12,974 nt of DNA from JBBQKP01 sp038326995. Lineage in GTDB: Bacteria > Planctomycetota > Phycisphaerae > Tepidisphaerales > Tepidisphaeraceae. Made by a program: the position numbers and the translations under genes. Location of the stretch: the NCBI GenBank assembly GCA_038326995.1, contig JBBQKP010000088.1, forward strand, positions 1 to 12,974. The letters are read 5' to 3'. The notes under the pieces were generated by a model. That model searched no databases, was not told the DNA's origin, and saw nothing but the letters and a program-made list of their open reading frames with translations. How positions within the stretch are numbered: the first letter of the stretch is position 1; each line of letters opens with the position of its first letter. Shown piece after piece: positions 5,246-12,640 of the stretch.

Positions 5246-8185
5246 ATGCCTGTTGCGATCATTTTCAACCTCGCCTGGAATCAGCTCACTTCACGCGTGG
5301 CAAGAGCCGTTCTCACGATTCTGTGCGTCGGCATGGCGGTCGCGCTGGTGGTGGGCGTGACGACGGGCTACGCCTCGCTCGAAACATCGCTTCGCACGTT
5401 CGCGGCGCGGATGATGGGCGGGACGGATTTTGAACTCACCAGCGCCTCGCGCGGCACGCCGGGCGTTCCTCAGTCGACACTCAATGAGCTTCGTGATGAT
5501 CCGCGCGTGCGGTCAAGCTGGGGCAGACTCGAAGCGTCGCGCACGCCCGTCGACGCGGATGGGAAAAATGTCGGCGAGGTCGCGATTCGCATCAGCGGGA
5601 TCGAGATCGAGTTCGACGCAAATATCAGGCAGCTTCCCGTCGTGGAGGGCCGCTGGTTCACGCCAGGCGAGAAGCGGGCGCTGGTCATCGACCCGATCGT
5701 GGCCGAAAGTCTGAAGGCCAAGGTGGGCGACACAATTCGCTTCAACGGCGCGGGCGGAAAATCGGCCGGCACGCTGGATTACACCGTCGTCGGCATCATT
5801 CATAAGCCTCGCATCCTGGCCAATCTCGTGCAGTCGGCTTACATGTCGATCGAAAACCTGCGCGAGCTCTCGGGCATGACTTCGATGGTGCTGGCGAAAG
5901 TGCAGGGCGAGTTCGAAACGCGCGTCGATTCCGCGCAGTTCGTGGCCGACTGGGAGAAGAAACTCGCGGGCGGAAAAAACGCAGACGGAGTCGAGACCAT
6001 CAGCTTGCCGATTGATATTAAGCTGACGCGAGACACACGCGAAGACCTCGACCGCAATCTCCTGGCGATGCGTTTGATGAGCATGATCGGCGGCGCGATC
6101 GCCATGCTCGCCGCGACGTTCATCGTCTTCACCACACTATCGATGGGAGTGGCCGAGCGTCAGCGAACACTGGCGATGTTTCGCGCGATCGGCGGCACAC
6201 GCGGACAGGTCATCCAGAGCGTCGTCGTCGAGGCGGTATTGATCGCATTGGCCGGCCTCGCCATCGGCATCCCGCTCGGACTCTTTGGCGTTTGGGTTCT
6301 GTCCTGGAAATTCAGTTCCGTCTTCACGATGGGCATCTCGATCTCCACTTTGGGGATGGTCTTTGCTTCGATCGTTTCCATTGGGTCGGCGGTGCTCGCG
6401 AGCCTTCTGCCCGCATGGCGTGCGTCGCGCGTCGATCCGCTCGAAGCCATGCGGCCGCACGCCGATCCGCCCGCGTCTACGCTTCCGATCCGGTCGTTCT
6501 TTTTCGGATTGTTATTGCTTTCGCTCGACACGCTGATCGTCCTCTTCCCGGCCGAGTGGATTGGATTATCCAAAGGCGGCGTCTTCGAGCGTGAACTTCG
6601 GCTCGTGCTGCATTTCGGCCTGGGATTGCCGTCGCTCTTCGCTGGATTTTTTCTGATCGCGCCGATGGTGATCTGGGCGTTCGAGGTCGTTCTCGCTCCG
6701 GTCATCGCAAAGGTCTGTCGCGTGCCGATCAATTTGCTCAGGCAGCAGCTCACCGGCGCGATCTGGCGCGCGGCCGGCACCTGCGGCGCGCTCATGGTCG
6801 GCCTGGCGGTGCTGGTGGTCATGCGAACTCAAGGCCACTCCGCACTGTCGAGTTGGCAACTTCCCGAAAAGTTTCCCGACCTCTTTTTGTATGCCGATCA
6901 GATCGGGCCGGTGTTCACGAACGACGCCGTCGATAAAATCAGGCAGATTCCCGGCGTTCTCCCCGGCACGGTTTTGCCCGTCACCATCACCTACCCGGGG
7001 CTGGGGCAAGACGTCTGGAAACTCGCGACGGCCGGGCGAATTCCGGAGGCAACGATGTTCATCGGCATCGACCCGCTTGCCGCGGCCAACACCGTCGAAC
7101 TCGACTTTCGAGAAGGCAGCGAATTTACCGCGACGCGAATGCTCGACCGCGGCCGACGAGTCACACTGAATGATGGAACAGTTCTGCACGGAACGATCGT
7201 GACGGAAGCGAATTTGATCCCCGCAATCCAATCCGCAACCCAGCCAAAATCTGAGTCCACAACTCGGCCCGCAACTCAGACCGCCGTCGCAACGTCCGTC
7301 GCATCATCAGTCACCTATCAACTGCTCGACGACTCCACGCGCACTATTCCCGTCAGCGACATCAAGTCCGACGTGCCGGGCCGATATCTGGTCGTCACGC
7401 AGGAACTGAAAAAACTCAAAGGGCTCGGCGTCGGCGATAAGTTCACGCTCACTCGCGGCCTGCTTCGCTCACAGATCATCGAGTACACGATCGTGGGCGT
7501 CGTGTGGTCGCCGGGAATCGAACTCATCATCAACAGCTTTGATCTGCAGGGCCAGCTCGAACGTCAGACCGCCTCGGCCGTCTTCGGCACGATCAAGAGC
7601 GCACAGGACGACCTCGACGCGGGCGGGGCGAAGATCGTCGCGATCAATGTCACGCCCGGCATCGAACGCCAGGAGATGCTCGACCGCGTTCGCGGCGTGA
7701 TGAACGACCAATCGGTGAACATCGGTGATATTCGTCACGTCAAATTCTTCATCACCGAAACGTTTTCTCGAATCATGCTGCTGGCGAGCACCGTCGCGTG
7801 GGCGGCCATGATCGTCAGCGCACTGGGCGTAACCAATGCCATCGTCGCCAGCGTTCGCTCGCGCATGTGGCAGCTCGGCGTGCTGCGTGCGATCGGCCTG
7901 TCGAGGGCCGTCATGTCGCGGCTGCTCATCATCGAAGGGTTGTCGCTGGGTCTGATCGGCTGCGTGATTGGCGTCATGGCGGGCCTGCTGATGGCGTTCA
8001 ACGCGCGAAAATTCTCGGCCGCGATGATCGGCTTCGACCCGCCCGTGCTCATCCCCTGGGCCGATGTTCTGCTGGGCTGTTTCATCATGATATTGCTGAG
8101 CCTCATCGCCACGCTCATTCCCGCGCTGCGTGCGTCGCGAAAGCCCGTACTTGAAATGCTCTCGGCGGGCAGGTCGAGCAGCTGA
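5246..8185 (+). CDS. Two-module FtsX-type ABC permease (YbbP/LolC/E-like)
   Basis: Inner-membrane permease of 979 residues, partner of the ABC ATPase 18 bp upstream. Order: first helix (about 20-42), a large extracytoplasmic MacB-type domain (about 45-270), three helices of FtsX module 1 (about 275-392) with the coupling segment ERQRTLAMFRAIGG from 304, linker, helices at about 415-435, 455-490 and 505-528, a second extracytoplasmic domain (about 530-840), then FtsX module 2 (about 841-965) with MWQLGVLRAIGLSR near 873. About ten helices in all, the layout of YbbP-like permeases rather than four-helix MacB or LolC/E. Such pairs usually extract or export lipids, lipoproteins or peptides rather than import solutes; the substrate here is unknown. 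Residues about 661-689 are a Thr/Ser/Ala/Gln-rich repeat-like stretch in the second outer domain. The ATG at 5246 follows a weak GAGAGA. Confidence 0.9.
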   Translation: MPVAIIFNLAWNQLTSRVARAVLTILCVGMAVALVVGVTTGYASLETSLRTFAARMMGGTDFELTSASRGTPGVPQSTLNELRDDPRVRSSWGRLEASRTPVDADGKNVGEVAIRISGIEIEFDANIRQLPVVEGRWFTPGEKRALVIDPIVAESLKAKVGDTIRFNGAGGKSAGTLDYTVVGIIHKPRILANLVQSAYMSIENLRELSGMTSMVLAKVQGEFETRVDSAQFVADWEKKLAGGKNADGVETISLPIDIKLTRDTREDLDRNLLAMRLMSMIGGAIAMLAATFIVFTTLSMGVAERQRTLAMFRAIGGTRGQVIQSVVVEAVLIALAGLAIGIPLGLFGVWVLSWKFSSVFTMGISISTLGMVFASIVSIGSAVLASLLPAWRASRVDPLEAMRPHADPPASTLPIRSFFFGLLLLSLDTLIVLFPAEWIGLSKGGVFERELRLVLHFGLGLPSLFAGFFLIAPMVIWAFEVVLAPVIAKVCRVPINLLRQQLTGAIWRAAGTCGALMVGLAVLVVMRTQGHSALSSWQLPEKFPDLFLYADQIGPVFTNDAVDKIRQIPGVLPGTVLPVTITYPGLGQDVWKLATAGRIPEATMFIGIDPLAAANTVELDFREGSEFTATRMLDRGRRVTLNDGTVLHGTIVTEANLIPAIQSATQPKSESTTRPATQTAVATSVASSVTYQLLDDSTRTIPVSDIKSDVPGRYLVVTQELKKLKGLGVGDKFTLTRGLLRSQIIEYTIVGVVWSPGIELIINSFDLQGQLERQTASAVFGTIKSAQDDLDAGGAKIVAINVTPGIERQEMLDRVRGVMNDQSVNIGDIRHVKFFITETFSRIMLLASTVAWAAMIVSALGVTNAIVASVRSRMWQLGVLRAIGLSRAVMSRLLIIEGLSLGLIGCVIGVMAGLLMAFNARKFSAAMIGFDPPVLIPWADVLLGCFIMILLSLIATLIPALRASRKPVLEMLSAGRSSS
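7226..7311. repeat. Degenerate 12 bp-like in-frame repeat tract (permease outer domain)
   Basis: The tract contains related units TCCGCAACCCAG, TCCACAACTCGG and CCCGCAACTCAG, and then GTCGCAACGTCC-like units. It encodes a Thr/Ser/Ala/Gln-rich segment (residues about 661-689) in the second extracytoplasmic domain. It is more decayed than the arrays in the other genes and the unit boundaries are uncertain. Confidence 0.5.
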
Positions 8186-8641
8186 ATCTGTCGCTTGTAT
8201 TTTACCAATTGAGAAGAAGCTTTTACATCGTTGTTTTCTAGAAAGCGACAAGTGCTGAGTATCGTCTCAAAGTTCGGGTGATTGATTTTTTACACTGGCA
8301 CAAACGGCTCGACACTGCTCAACGAAATCAAGATGCGCGACAGTCCATGCGCCGGTCACTTTGAACTGGTGGTGTGATCAATAGAAAAGAACGGCGCTTT
8401 CCCAAGAGTAGCCGCCAGCTTGCTGGCGCTTTGATGGACCGGTTTTGCACAGTAAGCACCAGAAAGTACCAGCAAGCTGGCGGCAATCTGGCGGCAAGCT
8501 GGCGGCTACGCGGGGTAAACCCGCTTGAGTCGAAAGATCAACAACATGACTGAAATAGTCCGTGCATTTTGTGGTGACAATGCAAAAGTCGTCGATTTTA
8601 CAACCGGCTTGAGTTGCGTCGCGGATCATTTATGACATGAC
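8186..8641. other. 456 bp convergent intergenic region without a supported gene
   Basis: This lies between the 3' ends of the permease (plus) and the hydrolase-fold gene (minus). It holds the palindromic element at 8408-8509 and, directly next to it, a GC hairpin GCGGG-GTAAA-CCCGC (8510-8524) with no T tract. An open frame of 83 codons on the minus strand (8378-8629) runs through the palindrome and is not a credible gene. I see no canonical terminator for either gene. Confidence 0.6.
8408..8509. repeat. REPIN-like element with GTAG/CTAC ends
   Basis: A 16 bp perfect inverted repeat bounds the element (8408-8423 and 8494-8509). The left end is GTAG followed by a self-complementary hairpin CGCCAGC-TT-GCTGGCG (8413-8428). 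The right end is the reverse form ending in CTAC (8506-8509). Before it, an 11 bp unit CAAGCTGGCGG occurs three times in tandem (8473-8505, middle copy with one change). About 40 bp of unrelated spacer lies between. GTAG next to a short hairpin is the hallmark of REP sequences mobilised by RAYT (Y1 tyrosine) transposases, and two in inverted orientation form a REPIN. No transposase is in the window and no target duplication is visible. Confidence 0.7.
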
Positions 8642-10018
8642 CTACACCACCGGCCCACTAAGCCGCGTGTCGGCGAAGAAGATCAAAATCGTTTCGATGC
8701 CGCGGAGGTAGGCCTGCCTGGGGTCGATCTCGCTCCGCCAGGAATTGCGCTTGGGCGGCGAGAGTGCGGAGAAGAATTCCATCGAGCGTTCGATCGGCAC
8801 GTAGCCGTCGCGCAGGTCGTGCAGCACCAGCGCGGGCGTCGGCCAGAGGTCGATCGTCTTGGGCGATTGATAGAGCGGCTCGCCGGTCTGAAGGGCGGCG
8901 TAGCGGACCGTCATCCACGGAAGCACTCCGCCAAGTGGCCAGACGAAGGACCGCTTGCCCAGGTCCTGCCCGAGCGTGTCGAGCGATAAAAACGGTTTGA
9001 TGAGTGCGACGCCCTGAAACGGCGAATCAGGGGAATTGCGGAGTAAGTTGACGATGGCGCTCGCGCCGGTGTCGGTGCCGATCGCGAAGAGTGTTCGCGT
9101 CTGTTCGAAGCGAGTGGAACGCAGAAGGTTGACGACGTTTCGTAAGTCAGCTGCCTCGGCGAAACCGAAGGTCGAACGCAGGCCGTCGGATTGACCAAAG
9201 CCGCGAAAGTCGAAGACGGCGACGTTCAGCCCCGCGTCGTGCATGAAGCCCGCGAGTGCGAATGAGTCGGCCATGCCAACGCCCTGACCGTGGCAAATGA
9301 TGACGCACTGCTCGGTCGGAACCGCTGCGGGAATGAAGTAGCCGACGATACCCGGAGAGTCGAGCGAGCGTGGCGTCTCGAACATGTCAGAAGGCAACCG
9401 CAACGCACTGGCAGGGCTGACCACGGGGAACACGTGCGGGCGATAGGTGACGACCGCCGCCATTGCGTAGGGAAGGACAAAGCCCAGCAGAAAAATCAGC
9501 CGAACAGAATTTAGAATTGAGAGGCGAAGCAATCGTGCGTAAGGACGCGAAGGAATTTGTGCAGGAGCAATGTGCGGCGAATCAATCAGTGTGGATGAAT
9601 CGTCGGTTGCTTCCATAGAGGAATTGAGATCTGCACGGCGGTGGAACTTGCGATCAATTTTTAGCAGCACACTTCGCACGCCGTCGTCGAAGAATCGCAT
9701 CAGCAGGACGAGCCCCGCGCCGAGCCAGGCGGCCTTCACGAGTTCATAGGCAGGGGGAAGTTCGAAGGGGATTAGATTCGCGGTTGCAGCTTGAAATGGT
9801 GTCGTGGCGGTGAGGCCGGTCCGGAGGTAGATCGAAGCGACCACGACGCCGCTCGCGCCGCCGATGAACAGGGCGATGAGTATGGAAATTCGGGAGCGAT
9901 TGCGGATTGCGAGTCCGAGAAAATTCGCGGGCCAGACGACCAGCACAATCGCCGCCAGTGGAATGAGCACGTGGGCGAGCGAGAAAAACCAGCTGGTGGT
10001 CCAGAGGAACTGAGTCAT
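8642..10018 (-). CDS. Membrane-anchored alpha/beta-hydrolase-fold protein with atypical catalytic residues
   Basis: 458 residues. An N-terminal membrane part with helices at about 13-35, 44-65, 93-108 and 170-192 is followed by an alpha/beta-hydrolase domain from about 220. Domain landmarks: oxyanion-type HGQG (243-246), strand and turn DFRGFGQSDG (270-279), nucleophile elbow GTDTG (314-318), and the acid-strand region LHDLRDGYVP (399-408). The elbow has Asp316 where S9/S33-type hydrolases have Ser, and no His follows the acid region to the C-terminus, where the catalytic His should be. It may therefore use an Asp nucleophile like epoxide hydrolases or haloalkane dehalogenases, or be a non-catalytic member. 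Which side of the membrane the domain faces is not certain. The ATG at 10018 lies 48 bp after the mutase gene stop, so the two may share a transcript. Confidence 0.8.
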   Translation of the reverse strand: MTQFLWTTSWFFSLAHVLIPLAAIVLVVWPANFLGLAIRNRSRISILIALFIGGASGVVVASIYLRTGLTATTPFQAATANLIPFELPPAYELVKAAWLGAGLVLLMRFFDDGVRSVLLKIDRKFHRRADLNSSMEATDDSSTLIDSPHIAPAQIPSRPYARLLRLSILNSVRLIFLLGFVLPYAMAAVVTYRPHVFPVVSPASALRLPSDMFETPRSLDSPGIVGYFIPAAVPTEQCVIICHGQGVGMADSFALAGFMHDAGLNVAVFDFRGFGQSDGLRSTFGFAEAADLRNVVNLLRSTRFEQTRTLFAIGTDTGASAIVNLLRNSPDSPFQGVALIKPFLSLDTLGQDLGKRSFVWPLGGVLPWMTVRYAALQTGEPLYQSPKTIDLWPTPALVLHDLRDGYVPIERSMEFFSALSPPKRNSWRSEIDPRQAYLRGIETILIFFADTRLSGPVV

Positions 10019-10066
10019 GCAGGATCCGCTTGAAAAACGACGGGCGAAGCACTGGAGGTGATCGAA

Positions 10067-11458
10067 CTATCTGGCCCGATTCGCAATGGCCTGGTCCACG
10101 ATAGCGCGGACGGCGGTGATGCGAGCGCGAGCGGCATCAGCTTCTGGGGCCTCGGCGATGATACGCATGATAGGCTCAGTGTTGCTGGCGCGGGCGTGAA
10201 TCCAGGCGTCGGCCCAGTCGATCCGCAGGCCGTCCTGTGTGTCGATCTTTTCAGAAGCGAAGTGCACCTTCAATGCCTCAACCGCGACGGCGATGTCGTC
10301 GCGATCGCACTCGAACTTGTCCTTGATGATCGTGTATCGCGGCATCTCATCCACGAGCTGCGACACGGTCTTTTTCGATGCGGCAAGGAGCTGAAGAATG
10401 TACGCCATGCCCAGAAGTGAATCGCGGCCCGGCACGACGCGTGGGTCTATCACGCCGCCGTTGCCTTCTCCGCCCACGCTCGCTCCTTTTGCGAGCATCA
10501 TATCAACAACGTTGGCCTCACCGACGGCCGAGCGAAGCACGACGCCGCCCGTGGCCTTGGCGATGTCGTCGATCATTCGGCTGGTCGAAAGATTCGCGAC
10601 GGCGATCGTCCCGGGCTTTCGCGTCATCAGCATCTTCGCGCACAGGGCAAGCGAATATTCCTCGCCAATATAAGTCCCGGCCTCGTCGATGATCGCCAGG
10701 CGATCCGCGTCAGGATCCTGCGCGAAGCCGACTTGTGCACGCTGTCGCTTCACCTCGGCCGCGAGCTGCGAGAGATTGGCGGCGGTCGGTTCTGGCTCGT
10801 GTGGAAACTGCCCGTCGGGCGTGTTGTTGATGTGCACGATCTGACAGCCGAGCCTCGACAAAAGCATGTGCGTTGCGATGCAGCCGGCCCCGTTGACGCT
10901 GTCGAGCACGACCTTAAACCTGCACGCACTGATGCCGAGAACGTCGACCTGTTCGAGTACGCGCTGCACGTGAAGGGCGTGGCCCTCGCTGTTTTTTCGG
11001 GTCTGATGAAGCTGCTGCACGCGGACGTAATCAGACGTCTGCTTGTGATAGAGGTCGATGACTTTCTGGACGACCTCTCCCGGCGGGGCGGCCCCACGTC
11101 GGTCGATGAATTTTATGCCGTTCCACTGAATCGGATTGTGCGAAGCGGTCGCGATAACGCCCGCATCGGCGCGAAGATGCTTGACCATCAGCGCGGTGGT
11201 GGGGGTGGTGACGACATCAAGATCGACGACTTCGATCCCGCTGGCGACGAGCGCGCTGACGGCGGCGTCGCGAACGATCGGCCCGCTGGGTCTGGAATCG
11301 CGCCCGAACACGACGACAAAATGCGAGCCGTTGCCGGGCTGTTCATCACGCTTGAGTCGGGCTGCGAATGCGGCACACCACCGCGCGACGACTTCGGGTG
11401 AGAGCGTCCCACCCACCGTGCCACGCAGGCCCGATATGCCGATCATCAATGCGTCCAT
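10067..11458 (-). CDS. glmM: Phosphoglucosamine mutase / phosphohexose mutase (GlmM-type)
   Basis: Cytosolic alpha-D-phosphohexomutase of 463 residues, close to the usual 445-465. It would interconvert glucosamine-6-phosphate and glucosamine-1-phosphate on the way to UDP-GlcNAc for cell-wall and lipid precursors. All four signature loops are present: catalytic phosphoserine loop TASHNP (Ser106), metal-binding DPDADR (248-253), sugar-binding GEGNGG (330-335) and phosphate-binding RASNTEP (423-429). The N-terminus ISGLRGTVG matches the family start, so the ATG at 11458 is right or nearly so (ATG four codons later also possible). The GEGNGG sugar loop and overall form suit GlmM or an archaeal-type GlmM; a phosphomannomutase/phosphoglucomutase role cannot be excluded by eye. 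The 206 bp upstream gap contains a double-hairpin element. The hydrolase-fold gene follows 48 bp downstream. Confidence 0.88.
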   Translation of the reverse strand: MDALMIGISGLRGTVGGTLSPEVVARWCAAFAARLKRDEQPGNGSHFVVVFGRDSRPSGPIVRDAAVSALVASGIEVVDLDVVTTPTTALMVKHLRADAGVIATASHNPIQWNGIKFIDRRGAAPPGEVVQKVIDLYHKQTSDYVRVQQLHQTRKNSEGHALHVQRVLEQVDVLGISACRFKVVLDSVNGAGCIATHMLLSRLGCQIVHINNTPDGQFPHEPEPTAANLSQLAAEVKRQRAQVGFAQDPDADRLAIIDEAGTYIGEEYSLALCAKMLMTRKPGTIAVANLSTSRMIDDIAKATGGVVLRSAVGEANVVDMMLAKGASVGGEGNGGVIDPRVVPGRDSLLGMAYILQLLAASKKTVSQLVDEMPRYTIIKDKFECDRDDIAVAVEALKVHFASEKIDTQDGLRIDWADAWIHARASNTEPIMRIIAEAPEADAARARITAVRAIVDQAIANRAR

Positions 11459-11534
11459 GATTTGTATTTATTTCTTGCGTAGAGGCTAGTGCTTTGTCAC
11501 ATCTAAAACTTTGTCTGAGTCTGTGATGAGTAAC

Positions 11535-11595
11535 GCACAGGTCAGAGACCTGTGCCACCTGTAAAGTGTCGGTGGCACCGGTCTCCGACCGGTGT
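11535..11595. repeat. Double-hairpin inverted repeat (REP-like pair)
   Basis: Hairpin 1 is GCACAGGTC-AGA-GACCTGTGC (11535-11555); hairpin 2 is CACCGGTC-TCC-GACCGGTG (11576-11594). Between them GCCACC (11554-11559) can pair with GGTGGC (11571-11576) around an 11-base loop. The left 25 bases match the reverse complement of the right 25 at 21 positions. Two of the four differences form a compensatory pair change (A-T in hairpin 1, C-G in hairpin 2). It lies between the STAS gene stop and the mutase start and could also stop STAS transcription, although there is no T tract. Confidence 0.75.
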
Positions 11596-11664
11596 TTGGT
11601 TTGCGTAAATAGAAGGCGTAGCTAGGAGCAAATTTATAGTTTGACAGAGCATTAGTAGGACATT

Positions 11665-12051
11665 TTAAATGGTCTGATAAACAGCGAGTGCTTCCTTCTG
11701 ACTCGGCTTGACGGTCATGACTTTGTCCAGTCGCGTGATTCGCAAAAGCTCCTGCAACCTCGGGCCGATGCCGCAAAGGACCAGCTTGCTGCCCGGGAGC
11801 GCATCGGTCTTTTTCTTCATCGTGAGCAGGATGCCGATGGCCTGGGACGAAAGGTATTGGACCTTTTCAAAATCGAGGATGATTTTTCGCTTGTCCTCCT
11901 CGTCGATGAGTTTGTAGAGTCGTTTCGCGGTCGCATCGAGCAGGACCTGATCCATCAGCGAAGCCTGTTTGAACTCCACGACGACGACCTGTCCGATCGG
12001 CTGAAGAGTGAACGGCAGATTCTCTGCCGGGGGATTGACGTTCATCGCCAT
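11665..12051 (-). CDS. STAS-domain protein (anti-sigma factor antagonist-like)
   Basis: A single STAS domain of the SpoIIAA/anti-anti-sigma type, 128 residues with ATG at 12051. The core runs IGQVVVVEF, then a helix, KIILDFEKVQYLSSQAIGILLTM, then SKLVLCGIGPRLQELLRITRLDKVM. The segment QYLSSQAIG aligns with the conserved loop whose Ser is phosphorylated by partner kinases in SpoIIAA (consensus near DSSGLG); two Ser are available. It would act in the cytoplasm by partner switching with an anti-sigma kinase or in a stressosome-like complex, but no kinase, phosphatase or sigma factor gene is in the window. The frame is open to a TTG at 12111; ATG at 12051 or 12045 fits the domain better. No ribosome-binding site is obvious. 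Both flanking gaps contain inverted repeats, so it is probably transcribed on its own. Confidence 0.8.
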   Translation of the reverse strand: MAMNVNPPAENLPFTLQPIGQVVVVEFKQASLMDQVLLDATAKRLYKLIDEEDKRKIILDFEKVQYLSSQAIGILLTMKKKTDALPGSKLVLCGIGPRLQELLRITRLDKVMTVKPSQKEALAVYQTI

Positions 12052-12239
12052 GAGTTTGTCATTCGATCGCCGCAAAGGCAAACCGATTTCCGGTTTTGTG
12101 GGTCGTAGCAATTCAACCGTTCGATGTGCGAATCGAGATTCCGGCGGTTCGGGCGTCCTCGTTTAGGGGCATGTTTGTTCACGCGGGTAACTCGTCAGTG
12201 TCGAGCCGTATCGCCGCATGCAAACGCCGATTTCCGATA

Positions 12240-12330
12240 TCCGGCCCGTCCGGCAGGACACTTCATGATCTGAATTGTCAACTTGGTCCACGGAGCGACA
12301 GAAAGCGAATGTCCTGCCGGACGGGCCGGA
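12240..12330. repeat. Perfect 21 bp inverted repeat with 49 bp loop
   Basis: The arm 12240-12260 (TCCGGCCCGTCCGGCAGGAC followed by A) is the exact reverse complement of 12310-12330. The loop (12261-12309) is less GC-rich and shows no features. Each arm also has a small internal dyad (GTCC-GGCA-GGAC). It sits in the 258 bp gap between the ThiS stop and the STAS start. No target duplication or T tract is seen. A non-autonomous mobile element or structured RNA are both possible; a plain terminator is less likely given the long loop. Confidence 0.8.
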
Positions 12331-12370
12331 GCAAACCCGCTCGCTTCGTACGCGGCTCTTTTAAAAAACG

Positions 12371-12583
12371 CTAGCCCCCGCCGACGAACGTGACGATCTC
12401 GATTACGTCCCCTTGCTTCAGCTGCGTGTCGTAATGGCTCATCCGCACGAGTTTGCGGTTCAACTCCACCGCGACCTTCTCCGGCGAGAGCCCGCGAAGT
12501 TCCAGCAGCGTGCGGATGGATGTCCCGCCGGGGTACGTAGTCGTTTCGCCGTTGACGATGATGGAAACTTCGGGAGTGGTCAC
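12371..12583 (-). CDS. thiS: ThiS-like sulfur-carrier protein
   Basis: Beta-grasp protein that would carry sulfur as a C-terminal thiocarboxylate for making the thiazole ring of thiamine. With GTG at 12583 it has 70 residues, close to the usual 64-70; the frame also allows GTG at 12613 (80 residues). Features: VSIIVNGE at the N-terminus, helix with TLLELRGL, VAVELN, then GDVIEIVTFVGGG ending in the exposed Gly-Gly needed for adenylation by ThiF and transfer to ThiG. No thiG, thiF, thiO or thiE is nearby. MoaD and other beta-grasp carriers are alternatives, but the VGGG end and IVTF strand are typical of ThiS. Both possible GTG starts are in or at the edge of a 20 bp tandem repeat. The aminotransferase gene ends 27-57 bp upstream, so the two may be co-transcribed. 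Confidence 0.82.
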   Translation of the reverse strand: MTTPEVSIIVNGETTTYPGGTSIRTLLELRGLSPEKVAVELNRKLVRMSHYDTQLKQGDVIEIVTFVGGG

Positions 12584-12640
12584 GGTAGGTTGCGTGTCGT
12601 CACAGTAGGTCACGTGTCGTCACAACAGGTCACGTGTCGT
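12581..12640. repeat. 20 bp tandem repeat, 3 copies, over the thiS start region
   Basis: Units start at 12581, 12601 and 12621 (third unit CACAACAGGTCACGTGTCGT), with a partial CACAG at 12641. The second and third units differ at three bases; the first has decayed further. The array fills the gap between the aminotransferase stop codon (12640-12642) and the thiS frame. On the minus strand it supplies the alternative GTG start codons. Two units contain the palindrome CACGTG. Unlike the coding arrays the unit is not a multiple of three. Confidence 0.9.

Noticed and set aside
7469..8251. Long minus-strand frame (260 codons) opposite the permease
   Set aside because: It is antisense to a well-supported FtsX module and has an Arg/Asp/His-rich composition typical of GC-rich antisense frames.
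8378..8629. Minus-strand open frame of 83 codons in the convergent gap
   Set aside because: It runs straight through the palindromic element, has no recognisable protein features and no start signal.
8408..12330. Classical insertion sequence or transposon
   Set aside because: No transposase frame lies between or beside the inverted repeats and no target-site duplications are visible.
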